Assembly: GCA_963931865.1 (NCBI GenBank)
Contig: OZ007507.1
Location: 1,684,913-1,748,912, forward strand
Length of the DNA stretch: 64,000 nucleotides
Reading direction: 5' to 3'
Origin: Axinella damicornis
Taxonomy: Eukaryota > Porifera > Demospongiae > Axinellida > Axinellidae
How positions within the stretch are numbered: the first letter of the stretch is position 1; each line of letters opens with the position of its first letter. Under the pieces are notes generated by a model. The model was not told the DNA's origin. It saw only the letters and a program-made list of their open reading frames with translations, and did not search any database. This document shows positions 12,001 to 23,747 of the stretch, in pieces. Made by a program: the position numbers and the translations under genes.

Positions 12001-15000
12001 AGTGGTCGAAATGTTGTATTTTCAAATTGGAAATCTTGACTGGTATAAGTACATTCCAGTACCATGACCTTTACTGAACATAAGCTTGGCCAGTCTCAGC
12101 ACTTTTGAATTTGCATTCTGGAATTGAATATTGAGTTTTCTGAGAATGCAAACTGTGAATTTGCACACAGTGCACACAGTGCCGACACACAATGCACAAT
12201 GTTCTTGCAATCAAACCACTCTTACAGTAAATGGTACGCAAGTCTCATTCCAATAAGAAGAATCCTTTCTGACGCTTGCAGAACCACGTAAGAGTAAAAC
12301 CGTCCAAAACACCCAACGTCACTCATGTAAGATACGTACCAACTTTTCCCAAGGTAATATAAACTTGAGATACATGTGAGAATCAGGCTATCAAGTTCAA
12401 GATTCTACTTCCAGCTTCTGCTGAAAGAAGGAAATGAAGTGTAAGATTCAAAAGCTCCTAACTCAGTGCAGCAGACAAACCACATCCACCCCTTGCATCC
12501 TGGTGACCTGCAGCTTCAGGGGCTTCAAGTGTGGTGATCACTTTGCAGCTAGTGTTGAAGGAAACAAACAGATACCCTTGCTTGGCTGTAGCTAGGTCCA
12601 ATATACACACACACACATGACTGATGTAGGGAGTCCGCATGAGATATTGTTTGCATACAGAGCAGTTGGGGCTTTACAGCAGACCCTCAGTCACTATTCC
12701 AGACACTCAGTCACTATTCCAGACCCTCAGTCACTATTCCAGACCCTCAGTCACTATTCAAGACCCTCAGTCACTATTCCAGACCCTCAGTCACTATTCC
12801 AGACCCTCAGTCACTATTCCAGACCCTCAGTCACTATTCCAGACCCTCAGTCACTATTCCAGACCTTCAGTCACCATTCCATACCCTCAGTCACTATTCC
12901 GGACCCTCAGTCACTATTCCAGACCCTCAGTCACTATTCCAGACCCTGTTAAGTCACAGTGTTGAAGCAAACGCAAACAGATGCCTTTGCTTGGCTGTAG
13001 GTCAATATGCACACATACCTACACATGACTGATATAGGGAGTCTGTCTGAATGAAATAATTGTTTGCATACTTTAATGTAATTCAATAACCAGACATGGA
13101 AGTGGATTGTGGAAGGCACAGGTTCATCAGGGGCAAAGTTGACCTCTACGTAGCAGCCACTTCCCAGCCAACTTTGTCTTGAGGGTAATTCAATTTGCAA
13201 AGCCACTGACTGCATCAGTTACTCTATTCCACACTTCCTTGTCAAGCCTTCTCTTTGTACACGTCTTTATATACAGCATTTGAGAACGAATTCACTAGTT
13301 TAGCACACACCCTAGGTATTACTCACTGTAGGACTGCCCCACTCTCAGGACTGCCAGGTGTTCATGTGGGTTAACTCTTGCCAACCAATGGCGGCAAATG
13401 CCGTCATGAGCTCCGGACCCATAAGCCCATAAGAATTTATATGGGGATTTAATACTAGGCATTATATATAATTTTTGCTTCCTTAAGCTGTTGGTACAGA
13501 GTTAGAGGAGGGCTCTAACATACTTACGTAGACTATACCCCATAGCAAATATGGTCCGAGGGCTGGAATCTTAAGCCTGCCAACATCAAAGCTTCTGCCT
13601 CATAATTATTCATATACAGTCCAATCCACACACAATCCACACAGGTGTAAGTTGTGGTTGAGTACATTAATTGGCGGCAAACAAGCCCTGTGTGTCAGAC
13701 AAGACCACAAACAGGACACACAAGGAGGGAACTCATCACCAGCTTTCATGCCTGAGGAGCTTCCAGCTGCAAGCCATCAGCACAATTGTAGGGCAATCAA
13801 TGCCAAATTTCACAACATGTGTTGGCATAACTTGGCAGTTTGTTTGATGGCATTCCAAAATAATCCTAGCAGGAAGTGGTCACGCAAACAGAAGCCAGCA
13901 ATTCACACAGACATGGCTCAGAATGGAGAGCCCAGAAACAAGACACCCAGCAGGTACACCCCCTAGTTTGAGTCCAGGGATAGCTTGTGTTACGGGCCAT
14001 CCCTGAGTCCAGGGATAGCTTGTGTTACGGGCCATCCCCTTGCTGTGCCATATCCATTCCTCAAGGCCAGGCATCCAGCAATAAATCAAGGTCTCAAGGT
14101 TTAGTTTTATCGGAGGCTGACGGAATAGAAGTGGTTATACATTTGTGGCAATGAATTCAAATTGACATCAAGGGGTGCTCATTTCTCTCGCAATGAAATG
14201 TACTAGGATAGACATACAGCACTTGTTTCTGTGGAGACACTGAAGAATTCTGATTCCAACAAACACCAGCAGGTTGGTCAACACAGTGATGTTGTTTATC
14301 TCTGGACCTTCAGGCACGATTAAAGTAACCCCTCCCTGAGTAGATACTTCAAACCGCCAGCAGACCAGTCCAAACTTATTCCTACGTATATTATGGTCCT
14401 TGGTATGCATCCACCCAGCATGTGGTTTAGCCTCACTCTGACTCGAGACTTTCTCAGCTTTCATACTGAATGTAGGGTAGAGGTGACATGCAGTGCAGAG
14501 AAAATTAATACCGGGTTAGTTTTCACCGGCCTAAGTACATATGCATATGTAGGGATGGGGGACAACCCCTAGCCTCGTTACCAGGCTATGTGGGAACAAA
14601 GCTAGACGACCCCCCAGCATAGCTCAGAAAGTACCTGCGCATCTCTTTGTTTTACTTTTTCGTTTTATGGATGTGCAGCAATAAGTGCTTCTGTAACTCG
14701 TCTGACAATAACACAGTGGAATACTTTCCATAGAGGTGACAGTGGGACCTTGTAGATTGTCCTTTATATACAGAGAGGTCAAATATTTCACAAATTAGAA
14801 GAATAGGATGTACGTATTGCATACGGAGGTTTCCTTTATTCATGCAGTGTCCCCTACTGGAGCTCACTGCAATTCATACCTGGTAAGACAGAAACGAAGC
14901 CGGCCCGCAGGGGAGTTACAACTGAGTTATCTTTCACCAATTACCAAACCTCTTGTTAACAAGGGCACAAGAGTTTAGCAATGCTAATCAAGCTAGTCAA

Positions 15001-18000
15001 CACCTCAGTGGAATGCAATATGAGGAGGATGTGGAGAGGAGGTTGAGCCATAAACACAATTTCAGAAATTTCATTTCAGTTTTGAGAAGCCTAGACAGGA
15101 AGTTGCTGTGACGAGTCCATCCAATCCTACACTGACTATTGACTCAGATGATGGATCGTTACTGTAGTCGCTGCGCCTATATCTCCATAGGAAATATGCG
15201 GCTATAAGCGAGATGCACTTAATTTCGGATGACATTCCTCGAATAGGAAGTGCACTTCATTTTGAATTATAGCTTTTCCACTCTGTAGGGTCGAAAATGT
15301 CAGCAGTGCTTAATATACGTAAGAGAGTAAATGAGCTGCGCTCAACAGCGCGCAAGCACTAATATTATCTATTGTTATACCACACCCGTGGCAATACACT
15401 GTGGTAGCCAATACACTGCGATGGACATTACCAACCTGACGGCATACCAAAACATTAGTGAAGAAGTGCGTGTGCCGATGATCGTGACTCTCTTTGTAAT
15501 AGTTGTGGTTCTAGTCAAAATGAGCAGTTGCAATACACGCACTTCCGCTCCCACCCAGCATAGGGTGGGTGGCTCCCACCCAGCAATTATCAAGGCAGTA
15601 CTGAGGAAGCCAACACAGTGCTGTTGGCAGCATCAGGTAATTGAGGCACACTGCATGCATACCAGGGTGCTTCTGTAGACTGATGACACTCTTCATCTGC
15701 AAGAATCCCCAAGAAACTTTTCCATTACATGTATGAAGTGCAGATGTAATACCTGGGAATAAACTACCTAGAAGAGATACAGCCCGAATGTGAAGATAGT
15801 TTATAAACAACAAATCCCACGTTACCATGGCTACATTTCCAATTACTTATAAGACTAAAGCAAGTGTACAAGTTAGCCTCGTACCCAGGCCTTCAAATCG
15901 CGATTGAAGGCCTGGGTACGAGGCTAGTGTACAAGTATATACTAGCCCAGTTCCCAGGCCTTCTACACCTCCAGTTCTTGCAGGCCTACTACACCTCGAG
16001 TTATTGATCGCTTGCAGGGTACTGCAAACACTGGAGGTGTAGAAGGCCTCGTTCCCAGGCAACAGTGTACAAGTAAAGTACAAGATGAACACAAGAGAAG
16101 GTAATTAACACTGGAGCAATGGATTTACAGGACAGTTGTCCCGCAACCTACACCATCTGGGCTAGTAGTTGCCTGAGAACCCTTGTCAATATGAAACCTT
16201 ACATAGGTCACTTGTGCACATTATGTGACTGGACTAATCTTAGAAGAGGGTTTGTGCATGATTGTGCAAATGGAATTCCTGCATGCCCTTTCAGGAATGG
16301 CCATTTCCAAATTCCTGATCCCACAAAAACAGCTGATTTTACTATCTATAGTTACTTGAATTTATTCTTTGGAGGTCATTTGCATATGGATTCCTTAAAT
16401 GTACAATATCCCAATTCCCTTGGGATGAGACATTTCACACAGCAGCCATCCTGTGCAGAGTCACACACCTGCTCAGTAATGAGCTTTCAACAACAGTCAC
16501 GGGTCCCAGCCGCCCATGCAGACCGAGGAAAAAGCCAGAAATGGAGGCTGAAGACTATAAGCCATTTGTGCAAGGGATGAGAGAAATGGCCCACCCAGTG
16601 CCAACCAAGGCCTTTTGACAGACAAACCCATTCACAGCCATGCTGTTTTCACCCTTTAGGTAAACCCACCTCCCCTGTTCCACCCTTTTTGTTCACACAG
16701 AACTTATCTCCCAACAACACTGCCGGAAGTGACATCATGAAGCTGAAAATCTCATGCTACCTATAAGCAATGTAGGGTTAATTCATTACTTGGTAGCTAC
16801 TAAAAGGGTTAACTTAATCCGTTATTGGTATCTACTACATTAAAAGGTTTTTGGATGGGTTAATCTATTACTGCTGGCTACTATCATACTCATTAGCGTA
16901 TAGCGTTAGCCATATAGCGCTAGCTGCATGTTGTTCCACAGGATAGGTGTGTGTAAACAATGTATGGTAAATATGGAATGTCTGTTGTAACAAAAATAGT
17001 ACAAATTGCAGGTGACCCTAAACTACAGCTCAAGGAACTATTCAAAGTATGGTGCGGTGACTCAGAGTTGCATCATCACGTGGAAACAATGGGCTCTGTT
17101 TACACTCGCTTATGTGCCACCACATCAGCTGGCCAGGTGGATGGTACGTGGCAAAGTGGCAATCCTGAAAGTTGGATAGTCGTGTATGAGTCATGATTTA
17201 AGACCTGAGAGATTTATCCTCTTCCTGGTCTTGACATAGTAGCTCACGAACGGCATCATCTTAACCTACGACACACTGTTACTTCCTGTCACCACAGTGA
17301 GCAAGAGTGCATGATGACATCATCGTCATGCGCTCCTGCAGTGAGTAACAGGGGCACCACAGTGAGCAAGAGTGCATGATGACATCATCGGTGCAAGGTA
17401 GAGGTGACATCGGAGGTGGTGACATCACCTGAAATGCTCTACCTGATGATCTATGCCACCGTGAAACATTGTAGATTGAAGCTGATTTTGTAAGCTATGT
17501 AGCCTAGTCTGCACTTTGCTCATTGTGTGCAGTGTCATGTGCTAGCAATGACTGCATCTCGCTCAGGCTCGCCTCACCATGTCCTGCAACCAGCATAGTA
17601 TCATAATTATTTGCTATGTTGATACAATTATGTGCTGCCCCACAAATACATACCTTTGAACTTCCAAGAGCCCACAGGAAACTGTTAGTTATGCTGCTTT
17701 GGTATCTGGTGACAGTGTCATCATGGCTGCGTACTGTGTAGGAATCTCAGTAATCTCTAGTAGTCTCTAGTAATCTAGTATATGGAAACCTTCTGTTGGT
17801 GGTTTGGAATCTGGAGGCAGTGGTACTACCATGGCTGTGTACACTGGTACCATGAACAAGAGGATTCAAATCATACAATCAAAGCTCTATCAATTTCATT
17901 CCCGGTTGACAAATATGCTCTCATACATACAAACACATCACAAGTTTTGCCCCTAAGGTACAGTACCTACATACTCCAACTAAGACCGGAAACCCATACA

Positions 18001-20752
18001 ATTTGGTTTGAGATTATGCTGCTTTGATTTGTCTGGTGAAGAGATTATAGTTACACTTGGGAATATTTGTCCAATAAACAATCAGACGTTGCATAGTCAG
18101 GTCATTTGAAGACAGCGGATCAATGAGAGTGCCGCTGCCATAACTCACCGCTGAGTGAGCTGTGCACTGCTTCAGACCTTCCAAAATGCTAGGGACATAC
18201 GTATCTCTAACTTAGAGCTCAGTGGACTTCAGATTATACTGAAGAAATTAATGATGATTCGGCAAGTCATGATAGGTACAAATTAGTAAACAACATTAAT
18301 TAAACTCAAGGGCACAATTCGGATAACATTATGCTCTTGTTAAAGCCCAACCGCAAGTAAGTTTAAAACACTTGCCGATCGAATTAAGTTGCGTAGAGCG
18401 TCTTGAGTCTTGACTAGCTGCAGAGTGTTCGAACCTAGCTGACTAGATGATGAACTTATCCAGAACCCGCTGAAACAATTACGATAATTATATGAAGGAT
18501 TCTGAGCCACTCCCTTTGGTAACTTATTCCAAGAATTCACTGATGTTGCAGTACAATAAGCGGCTGTTGATAAATTATGTAATACTTAAGCCCTTCCACA
18601 CATCCATGTAATAGTGGTTTGTCAGGAAATTACGTAATACTTAAGCCCTTCCACACATCCATGTAATAGTGGTTTGTCAGGCTATAGATGTGAAGATAGC
18701 GGCAGGATATTCAAACTCAATAGGGGAAGTTGTGAGAACAATTTGCTCAGGAACACACTGACACCTTATGACTTTCAGTGCGATAACACAATTCATTGGA
18801 GTGCTGATTGTGCAATTGAGGTGACCTCTGTTTATGTGATGCCAATGTTTCTATTTCACCTGGCTACTTTGCAGTCTCAATGACTGGACCTTGGGCCACC
18901 CCCTGTGATGGCCCATTACATCATGATGTCCTGTACATGTGATGACACATTACATTATGATGTCCTATACATTGCAACAGGAAGGAAGAGTACTACTACA
19001 TACTAGCCATTAATCTAGGCTAGCTACACGTATCTGAATACAAGCAGCTACTAAGATACAACATGGGCCGTGGGAGATATGGCCTTGTAACTTTCACAAG
19101 TCAAACTGTATACGGATGCAATGTCACGGCAATTGCACTGGCTCATTCAAGCAGTGAATACCGGATTAATGTACATGATTTCCAGCTGATGAGAACAGCA
19201 CTTTCTTGATCGTGGAAGCAACCATTTGTGGCAGGTTCTACGTACAACAGCAGAAGTTGTTCGAACAAACACGGTATACCATCCTGCAGATGCTTACACT
19301 AGTGCGATCGAGCAATCGACTAAATATGCAAATTTTACAGTGGAACGGGGGTGACTATGACTTGGGATCTAGATGTAGCCCCATTCCAGGTGGCCTGGGA
19401 ATGAGGGAGATGCAGCTATGCTTGAATTGCACCTTATTATCGAACTTAGTACTCGATAACCTTCTGTTACTCTTGATCAGATACATGTATATTTGCCTCA
19501 TTCCCAGGCCCCGTCTTGGGCCTGGGAACGAGGCTACATGTATTATGTACCTGCTGTTAGCCAGGAATGAACACAGGAGGTGGCTATTGAGTAGCATACA
19601 CTTCCTGTCTGGTTACAAAGCTGAAGTTTTGTGTACACACTCTGTCATCATCCTCACACCCTCATCCTCATCATCTCTATGATGTGGCAATGGAAGGTGA
19701 ATATATGATGTGGCCGCAATCAGTGTAACAGGTACTTGACATGAAACCACACACACCTTACTTTACAGTGCTTCTACACATATGGCTTCATGTTATGCCA
19801 GAGGAGGCAGGACATGACCTGGGTGAAATCACATGGTCACTTAAGTATCATTCCTGGCATTCTTGAACTATAAATAGATGCTCAGTCATAGCCTCGTTCC
19901 CAGGCCCGTGTGTCGCTTTTCGTCACTTCCGTACTGCAAGTGACGAAAAACCTGGATGGGGCCTAGGAACAAGGCTACTCTACCGAGTATCATGTACTGC
20001 AACTACAATTCTGGAATTCGTTGAGGGCGCCCCACACCTGTACTTAAGAGTTCAATTATTAGCACATCATGTGGTCGTCCTCAGGCCCGTAATGAGATAC
20101 TAATGCAGTAGTATTCACTGTATAATTTACCAAGATTCAGGTGTGTACCAGACTAGCCTCGTTCCCAGGTCTCAGGCCTGAGAACAAGGCTAGTACCAGA
20201 CAGCCTGGGATTGAATGAGTTCCACAGACATTATGGGATTGTCTGAGGTAATGGTGATTAATCTACAGACGGCTTGAGATTGTCAGTGTGATAGTTGGAC
20301 GTTCCTTCTCGTTATGGGCTCCTGGTTCCACAGACAACCTGGGATTGTCATGGTGATAATCTGATAATCTCCAGTGTGTTCCACAGACATCCTGGGATTG
20401 TCCCTATAGCTATGGTGATAATCTGATAATCTACAGATATCCTGAGATTGCCAGTGTGTTCCACAGACATCCTGGGATTGATTGAATTCCTGGGATTGTC
20501 CCAAGCAACAGTGATAATATCCCGACTATTGCTACGCCTACCCTCTAAACTACGTACTGGCAGGAAATGTGATCTTATTATCCCAAAGGTAAATGTCTGA
20601 CAATCCATGGGTATCCAACTTAAAGGATCATCCCAGATTAGTCACTAATTTACCAGGTGCAGCAAGGGTCCATGGCGTCTGTGTGAGGTCAGGGCACTCA
20701 ACCACCTCCACTGAAACCTCACGGAAATTTTCCTTTAGACCATCTGCCAGCA
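2265..20752 (-). CDS. C11orf54: C11orf54/PTD012-type zinc ester hydrolase, eight coding exons found, first exon not found
   Basis: Exons (5' to 3' on the minus strand): 20752-20654, 8997-8924, 5208-5107, 4844-4767, 4511-4425, 3116-2967, 2873-2760, 2420-2265. All junctions agree in phase and give about 286 residues that follow the human ester hydrolase from end to end. Examples are VVECPDLTQ, GICGSPRLVDIGGVPYL, LPGAFVLGAGAG, TGSDNFVTCMRKAL, NWLKFYEMSAPLICL and HTHCFSDHGEGGHYHYD. The last segment holds the His-x-His and HYH residues that bind zinc in the human structure. The biological substrate of this family is unsettled; the human enzyme has esterase activity. The 5107 donor is GC rather than GT. 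The first exon (about 20 residues and the start codon) was not found. The protein ends after IDPPRSS, while the human ending resembles a downstream sequence in another frame (see findings). The 11.7-kb intron 8998-20653 is unusually long for this window. Confidence 0.9.
11008..11401. repeat. Hairpin transposable element with both arms expanded into minisatellites
   Basis: The block starts TAGCCTCAATCCCAGGCC and ends with the inverse, GGCCTGGGAACGAGGCTA, as in other copies of the family. Between them the left arm is a run of about eleven 17-bp units (CCAGGCCGTTCCCACCG). A short unique loop (11214-11250) follows. The right arm is five 29-bp units containing GGAATGGCCTGGGAACGAGG. The two arrays are reverse-complement related but have different unit lengths, so each arm expanded on its own. 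Confidence 0.85.
12680..12948. repeat. 20-bp minisatellite, about 13.5 copies
   Basis: The unit CAGACCCTCAGTCACTATTC repeats with a few substitutions. A similar segment of roughly 110 bp lies on both sides (about 12545-12660 and 12955-13075, each with TTGCTTGGCTGTAG and ATGACTGATRTAGGGAGTC). The array therefore sits between diverged copies of a flanking duplication. Open frames across it are by-products. Confidence 0.9.
14168..14464 (-). CDS. Candidate last exon of a PIGX/PBN1-like GPI-mannosyltransferase subunit (tentative)
   Basis: A minus-strand open frame contains a cysteine-tryptophan segment (GLVCWRFEVST), then a beta-rich stretch VTLIVPEG, then a hydrophobic helix (TVLTNLLVFVGIRIL). 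This order resembles the carboxy end of PIGX, an ER membrane subunit of GPI mannosyltransferase I, where C-x-W, a xxVPVG strand and a single transmembrane helix follow each other. An acceptor-like AG lies before TTTGGACTGG. No convincing upstream exons were joined, although minus-strand open stretches occur at 14660-14870 and 13080-13215. If real, it is a gene nested on the same strand inside the C11orf54-like intron. It could also be a chance open frame. Confidence 0.25.
   Translation of the reverse strand: MKAEKVSSQSEAKPHAGWMHTKDHNIRRNKFGLVCWRFEVSTQGGVTLIVPEGPEINNITVLTNLLVFVGIRILQCLHRNKCCMSILVHFIAREMSTP
15874..15925. repeat. Small hairpin element with TAGCCTCG ends and direct-repeat flanks
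   Basis: A 52-bp near-perfect palindrome starting TAGCCTCGTACCCAGGCC. The flanks GTGTACAAGT (15864-15873) and GTGTACAAGT (15926-15935) are identical, the mark of a target-site duplication. A related larger hairpin follows at 15943-16061, with arms at 15957-15974 and 16031-16048. Confidence 0.9.
18572..18681. repeat. 55-bp direct tandem duplication
   Basis: 18572-18626 and 18627-18681 are almost identical and both end GGTTTGTCAGG. This is a recent simple duplication with no coding content I can recognise. Confidence 0.9.
20154..20192. repeat. 39-bp hairpin element with 9-bp target-site duplication
   Basis: The element runs from TAGCCTCGTTCCCAGG to its inverse ending AAGGCTA. Both flanks are GTACCAGAC (20145-20153 and 20193-20201). 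Confidence 0.9.
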
Positions 20753-21717
20753 CTGAGAGGAGGGGGGGAGGAGGAAAAAGAAAGAAGGAGAGGAATCATC
20801 CAATATTGAATGTAGCCTCAATTCCCAGGCCCCCACCCGTCTTTGTTGCTTGCAGTACTGTACTAAGTAGGGAGAGAGGGTACATATATAATCTCATGTA
20901 CATAATGACCTATCGACACAATTAATTGCAGAACAAAAGGCAATGAGTGTTGTTCAACAAACCAATCAATACTTAATTATGTGTGGTATGTATGCACCTG
21001 GTACTTTGCTCTTCTGAGCTCCAGTGTACCGACGCACGACACACTATTCTCTATGTCACCATGTCAGATTATGTACCAGGCTCTCCCTGTGAGGGAAATG
21101 GCTTCAGTACAAATTCCTGACAACATGCAAACCTAACGGGAACCAGGCCATGTACCAACTGAGCGTTTGAGAGCCAGCAGAAGTCCTATACTTCAGGGTA
21201 AGGGTGAGGCTTTTTTTTCACTTCCTCTGCTTCCTGCCATGCATGCCCATGCCAGCCCCAGCCATTACATCATCTATTATTGCCAGGAAGTGCAGGAAGT
21301 GTGAATCTCTCACAGCTGAACAGGAAGACGTTTGGGATGGCACAGTCCGCGCATCGTATATGGCTGCCCACACTGCTTTATAAATACACACTGTCCATAC
21401 ACTCATGACAACACTGAAGCATAGATCTAGATCTTCTTACATCTGCTTTGTATGCACTGGAAGCAGTATTTAAAGTACATTTTATCGGGGCAGCAGACCT
21501 TTCGCTATTTCTTCCAAGCGAGGAGTGTGCAGAGAGCAACTTTCGACTGGGAAACTCGTAGCAGCCATCGTTCAGCTCAGTTCATCAGTCACGTTTCTCA
21601 TTGCCAAATAATTTAATAAACTCTGGTTAGCTGTGAATTTCATCTCGGTGTCAGGTGGTCAGTTAATTTTGGTCTGGAATCATTTGGACAGGGCTGCTTG
21701 TGTAAATAACTGAAGTC
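20753..21717. other. Region between the C11orf54-like exon and the PH-gene start; missing first exon and probable promoter
   Basis: The first coding exon of the C11orf54-like gene must lie here or further right, but no matching frame was found. Positions about 20757-20800 are the pyrimidine tract (minus strand) of its second exon. The stretch 21480-21717 lies just before the PH-gene ATG and is probably its 5' untranslated region and promoter. Confidence 0.45.
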
Positions 21718-23687
21718 ATGGCTAGCAGTGCAAGAAGAGGGACCTTCGCGTTCGACCTGTCGAAGCCGCTCAAGAAGGGCACGCTGCTGAAACAAGGGCA
21801 GCTGCACAAAGCCTTCAAATATCGCTACTTCGTCCTGTACCCCGGCTTTCTCGTCTACTACGATGATATGAAGAAGTGGAAGCTGGACATCACCAGGGGC
21901 GAGACTCTGGGGGTAAGCTGGCTACGGGTATCTTGTACGCCCACCAGAAGAGCAGACGTACACAGTAACATAGCCCTTCACCCCACTGTGTGCATGTTTT
22001 ATCTCCATTCTCCATTGTGTATAAACTTTGTTGCAAGGTATCCGGAGGAAGGGGGTTGCCAGTGGTTCGAGTTTGTTTCTGTTAATGTCGTTGTGTTTGT
22101 GGCTTGTCAGTAGAGTTTCTGCAAACTAGTTTATTTTGCACTTTTTCCCTCCCCACCCCCTAAATTCAAGAGCCGACTGGGAGCTGTCAAACTTAGGGAT
22201 GGCAGCGTCAGTATCGCCCGTAGTGCTCCCAAAGGCTGCAAATTTGGACTGATTGTCCATGCACCAGACCCATCAAACAAAAGAATGTAAGTTGCTAATA
22301 GGTGTGGATGATTGTAAACTTGTAGAAAATGTAAGGTGCCAATGATTGTAAACTTGTAGAAAATGTAAGGTGCTAATAAGTGTTAACATGGGAGAGATGG
22401 TATGGTGTTAATTAACGGCCAATTCCTAAGAAGGGCTTGCTTTGTTTTTCTTGGAGAAGACAAGCAAGTGTTTTAATGTAGGAGGAAAGTAGAGCCTCTG
22501 ATGATATCGAAGTATCTTATATCTTATATCGCACTTCTTTGTGGTTATAATGTGGTCAGAAAAGGTTCTTGTATAGCAGTGACGTTGCAATTAATGTTAC
22601 GGTTTGGAACACTATAGTGTGTTGTGGTATAAAAAAGGGATGGGCTGTCCAGCCACGTCACATTGGCAGCCTCAACTGTTTGTGTTGTCAGGTGATTGGG
22701 GATCCTGGACACCAATAGCAATCATGGGGAACTCCACTATACTGCTGCCGTTACTAGCACTTTGGCAGTAGTATAATGTCACCAGCACTTTGGCAGTATA
22801 TTTAATGACCTCATCAATTTATCCACAAACAGTGTTACGTTGTGACAACTTGGTTCTAATGGGGCATGAGATTGTCTTGGTAGGTGTGGCTTACTGTCAA
22901 CTGTGGAAGTCTAGCAAGCTCTGGACCTCTATAGTTGGAGGTATATTGGCATCTTAGAAATGCAGTGTCTGCCTCCACACCAGTAACTAGATTCACTGCA
23001 AAACCTGTGGGCACTTGTCACCTGTTTTGGAGGTAGAGTGGTGCTGGAATGCAATAACCACCCATTGTTTGTACTAAGTGGAGAGTTCCCTCCTCCCCCT
23101 CTCATCAGCGTGCATGTGAATGATTTGCGCCCAAATGGTAAAGAATAAATCCCAGGCTGGAATCCCACGTGTTGCTTCACAGACGGAGTGCTTTCTTGAT
23201 CCCTCCTCCCCTTGGAAGACCAGCCTTTGGCTGAAAGGGGGCAATTACCACACCTTCACAAATTTAATGGCATTTTCTGAAGGGATAGTTTACAAAGTGG
23301 AATAGTCCATGTGACTTTCTTTGTTCAACATGGTGGAGAGAGCCCATTTCCATAAGTTGTGAGCACATACTTGTAGGACTCTTTAAGCCTGGTGCCTGTA
23401 CAAAAACGATCCTTCCTCTTCACGCCTAGTACCTGAACACAGGACTCCTTCACTAGCAGCTAGGTTCCCCAGGATTTCCTTATGGCACATACACCTTAGG
23501 AGGATGCATGGGCAGGTTCAGTGGTCACAGACCTTCCTTGCAGCACCTTGTAGTGATATCCTCACTTGTAGCAATATCCTCACTGAACACCTCACTTCCT
23601 TCCCTGATTGTAGTGATCTCCATTTAGCTTGGAGTCATCCATAGGAGTGTAGTCATGTTGATGTAGTCATGTTGATTCTTTTTGCGT

Positions 23688-23747
<60 letters not shown>

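Larger units (their letters stand above)
8998..20653. other. Very long repeat-filled intron of the C11orf54-like gene
   Basis: No confidently identified gene was found here. The intron holds a GT/G microsatellite (9003-9060), the expanded hairpin element at 11008-11401, a poly-G run near 11891, the 20-bp minisatellite at 12680-12948, a candidate exon at 14168-14464, hairpin elements at 14573-14605, 15874-15925, 19493-19536, 19889-19977 and 20154-20192, and a duplicated 55-bp block at 18572-18681. Other open frames lack homology I can recognise. Confidence 0.6.

Noticed and set aside
12680..12948. CRISPR-like regular repeats
   Set aside because: There are no unique spacers between the units; this is a head-to-tail minisatellite in animal DNA.
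15421..15540. Plus-strand frame with a hydrophobic segment (VPMIVTLFVIVVVLVKM)
   Set aside because: It could be a short membrane protein, but no convincing donor, downstream exon or homology was found, and the frame runs into a repeat-like duplicated CCCACCCAGCA segment.
16119..16580. 153-codon plus-strand open frame
   Set aside because: No recognisable domain, no splice partners, and it lies inside the repeat-rich intron.
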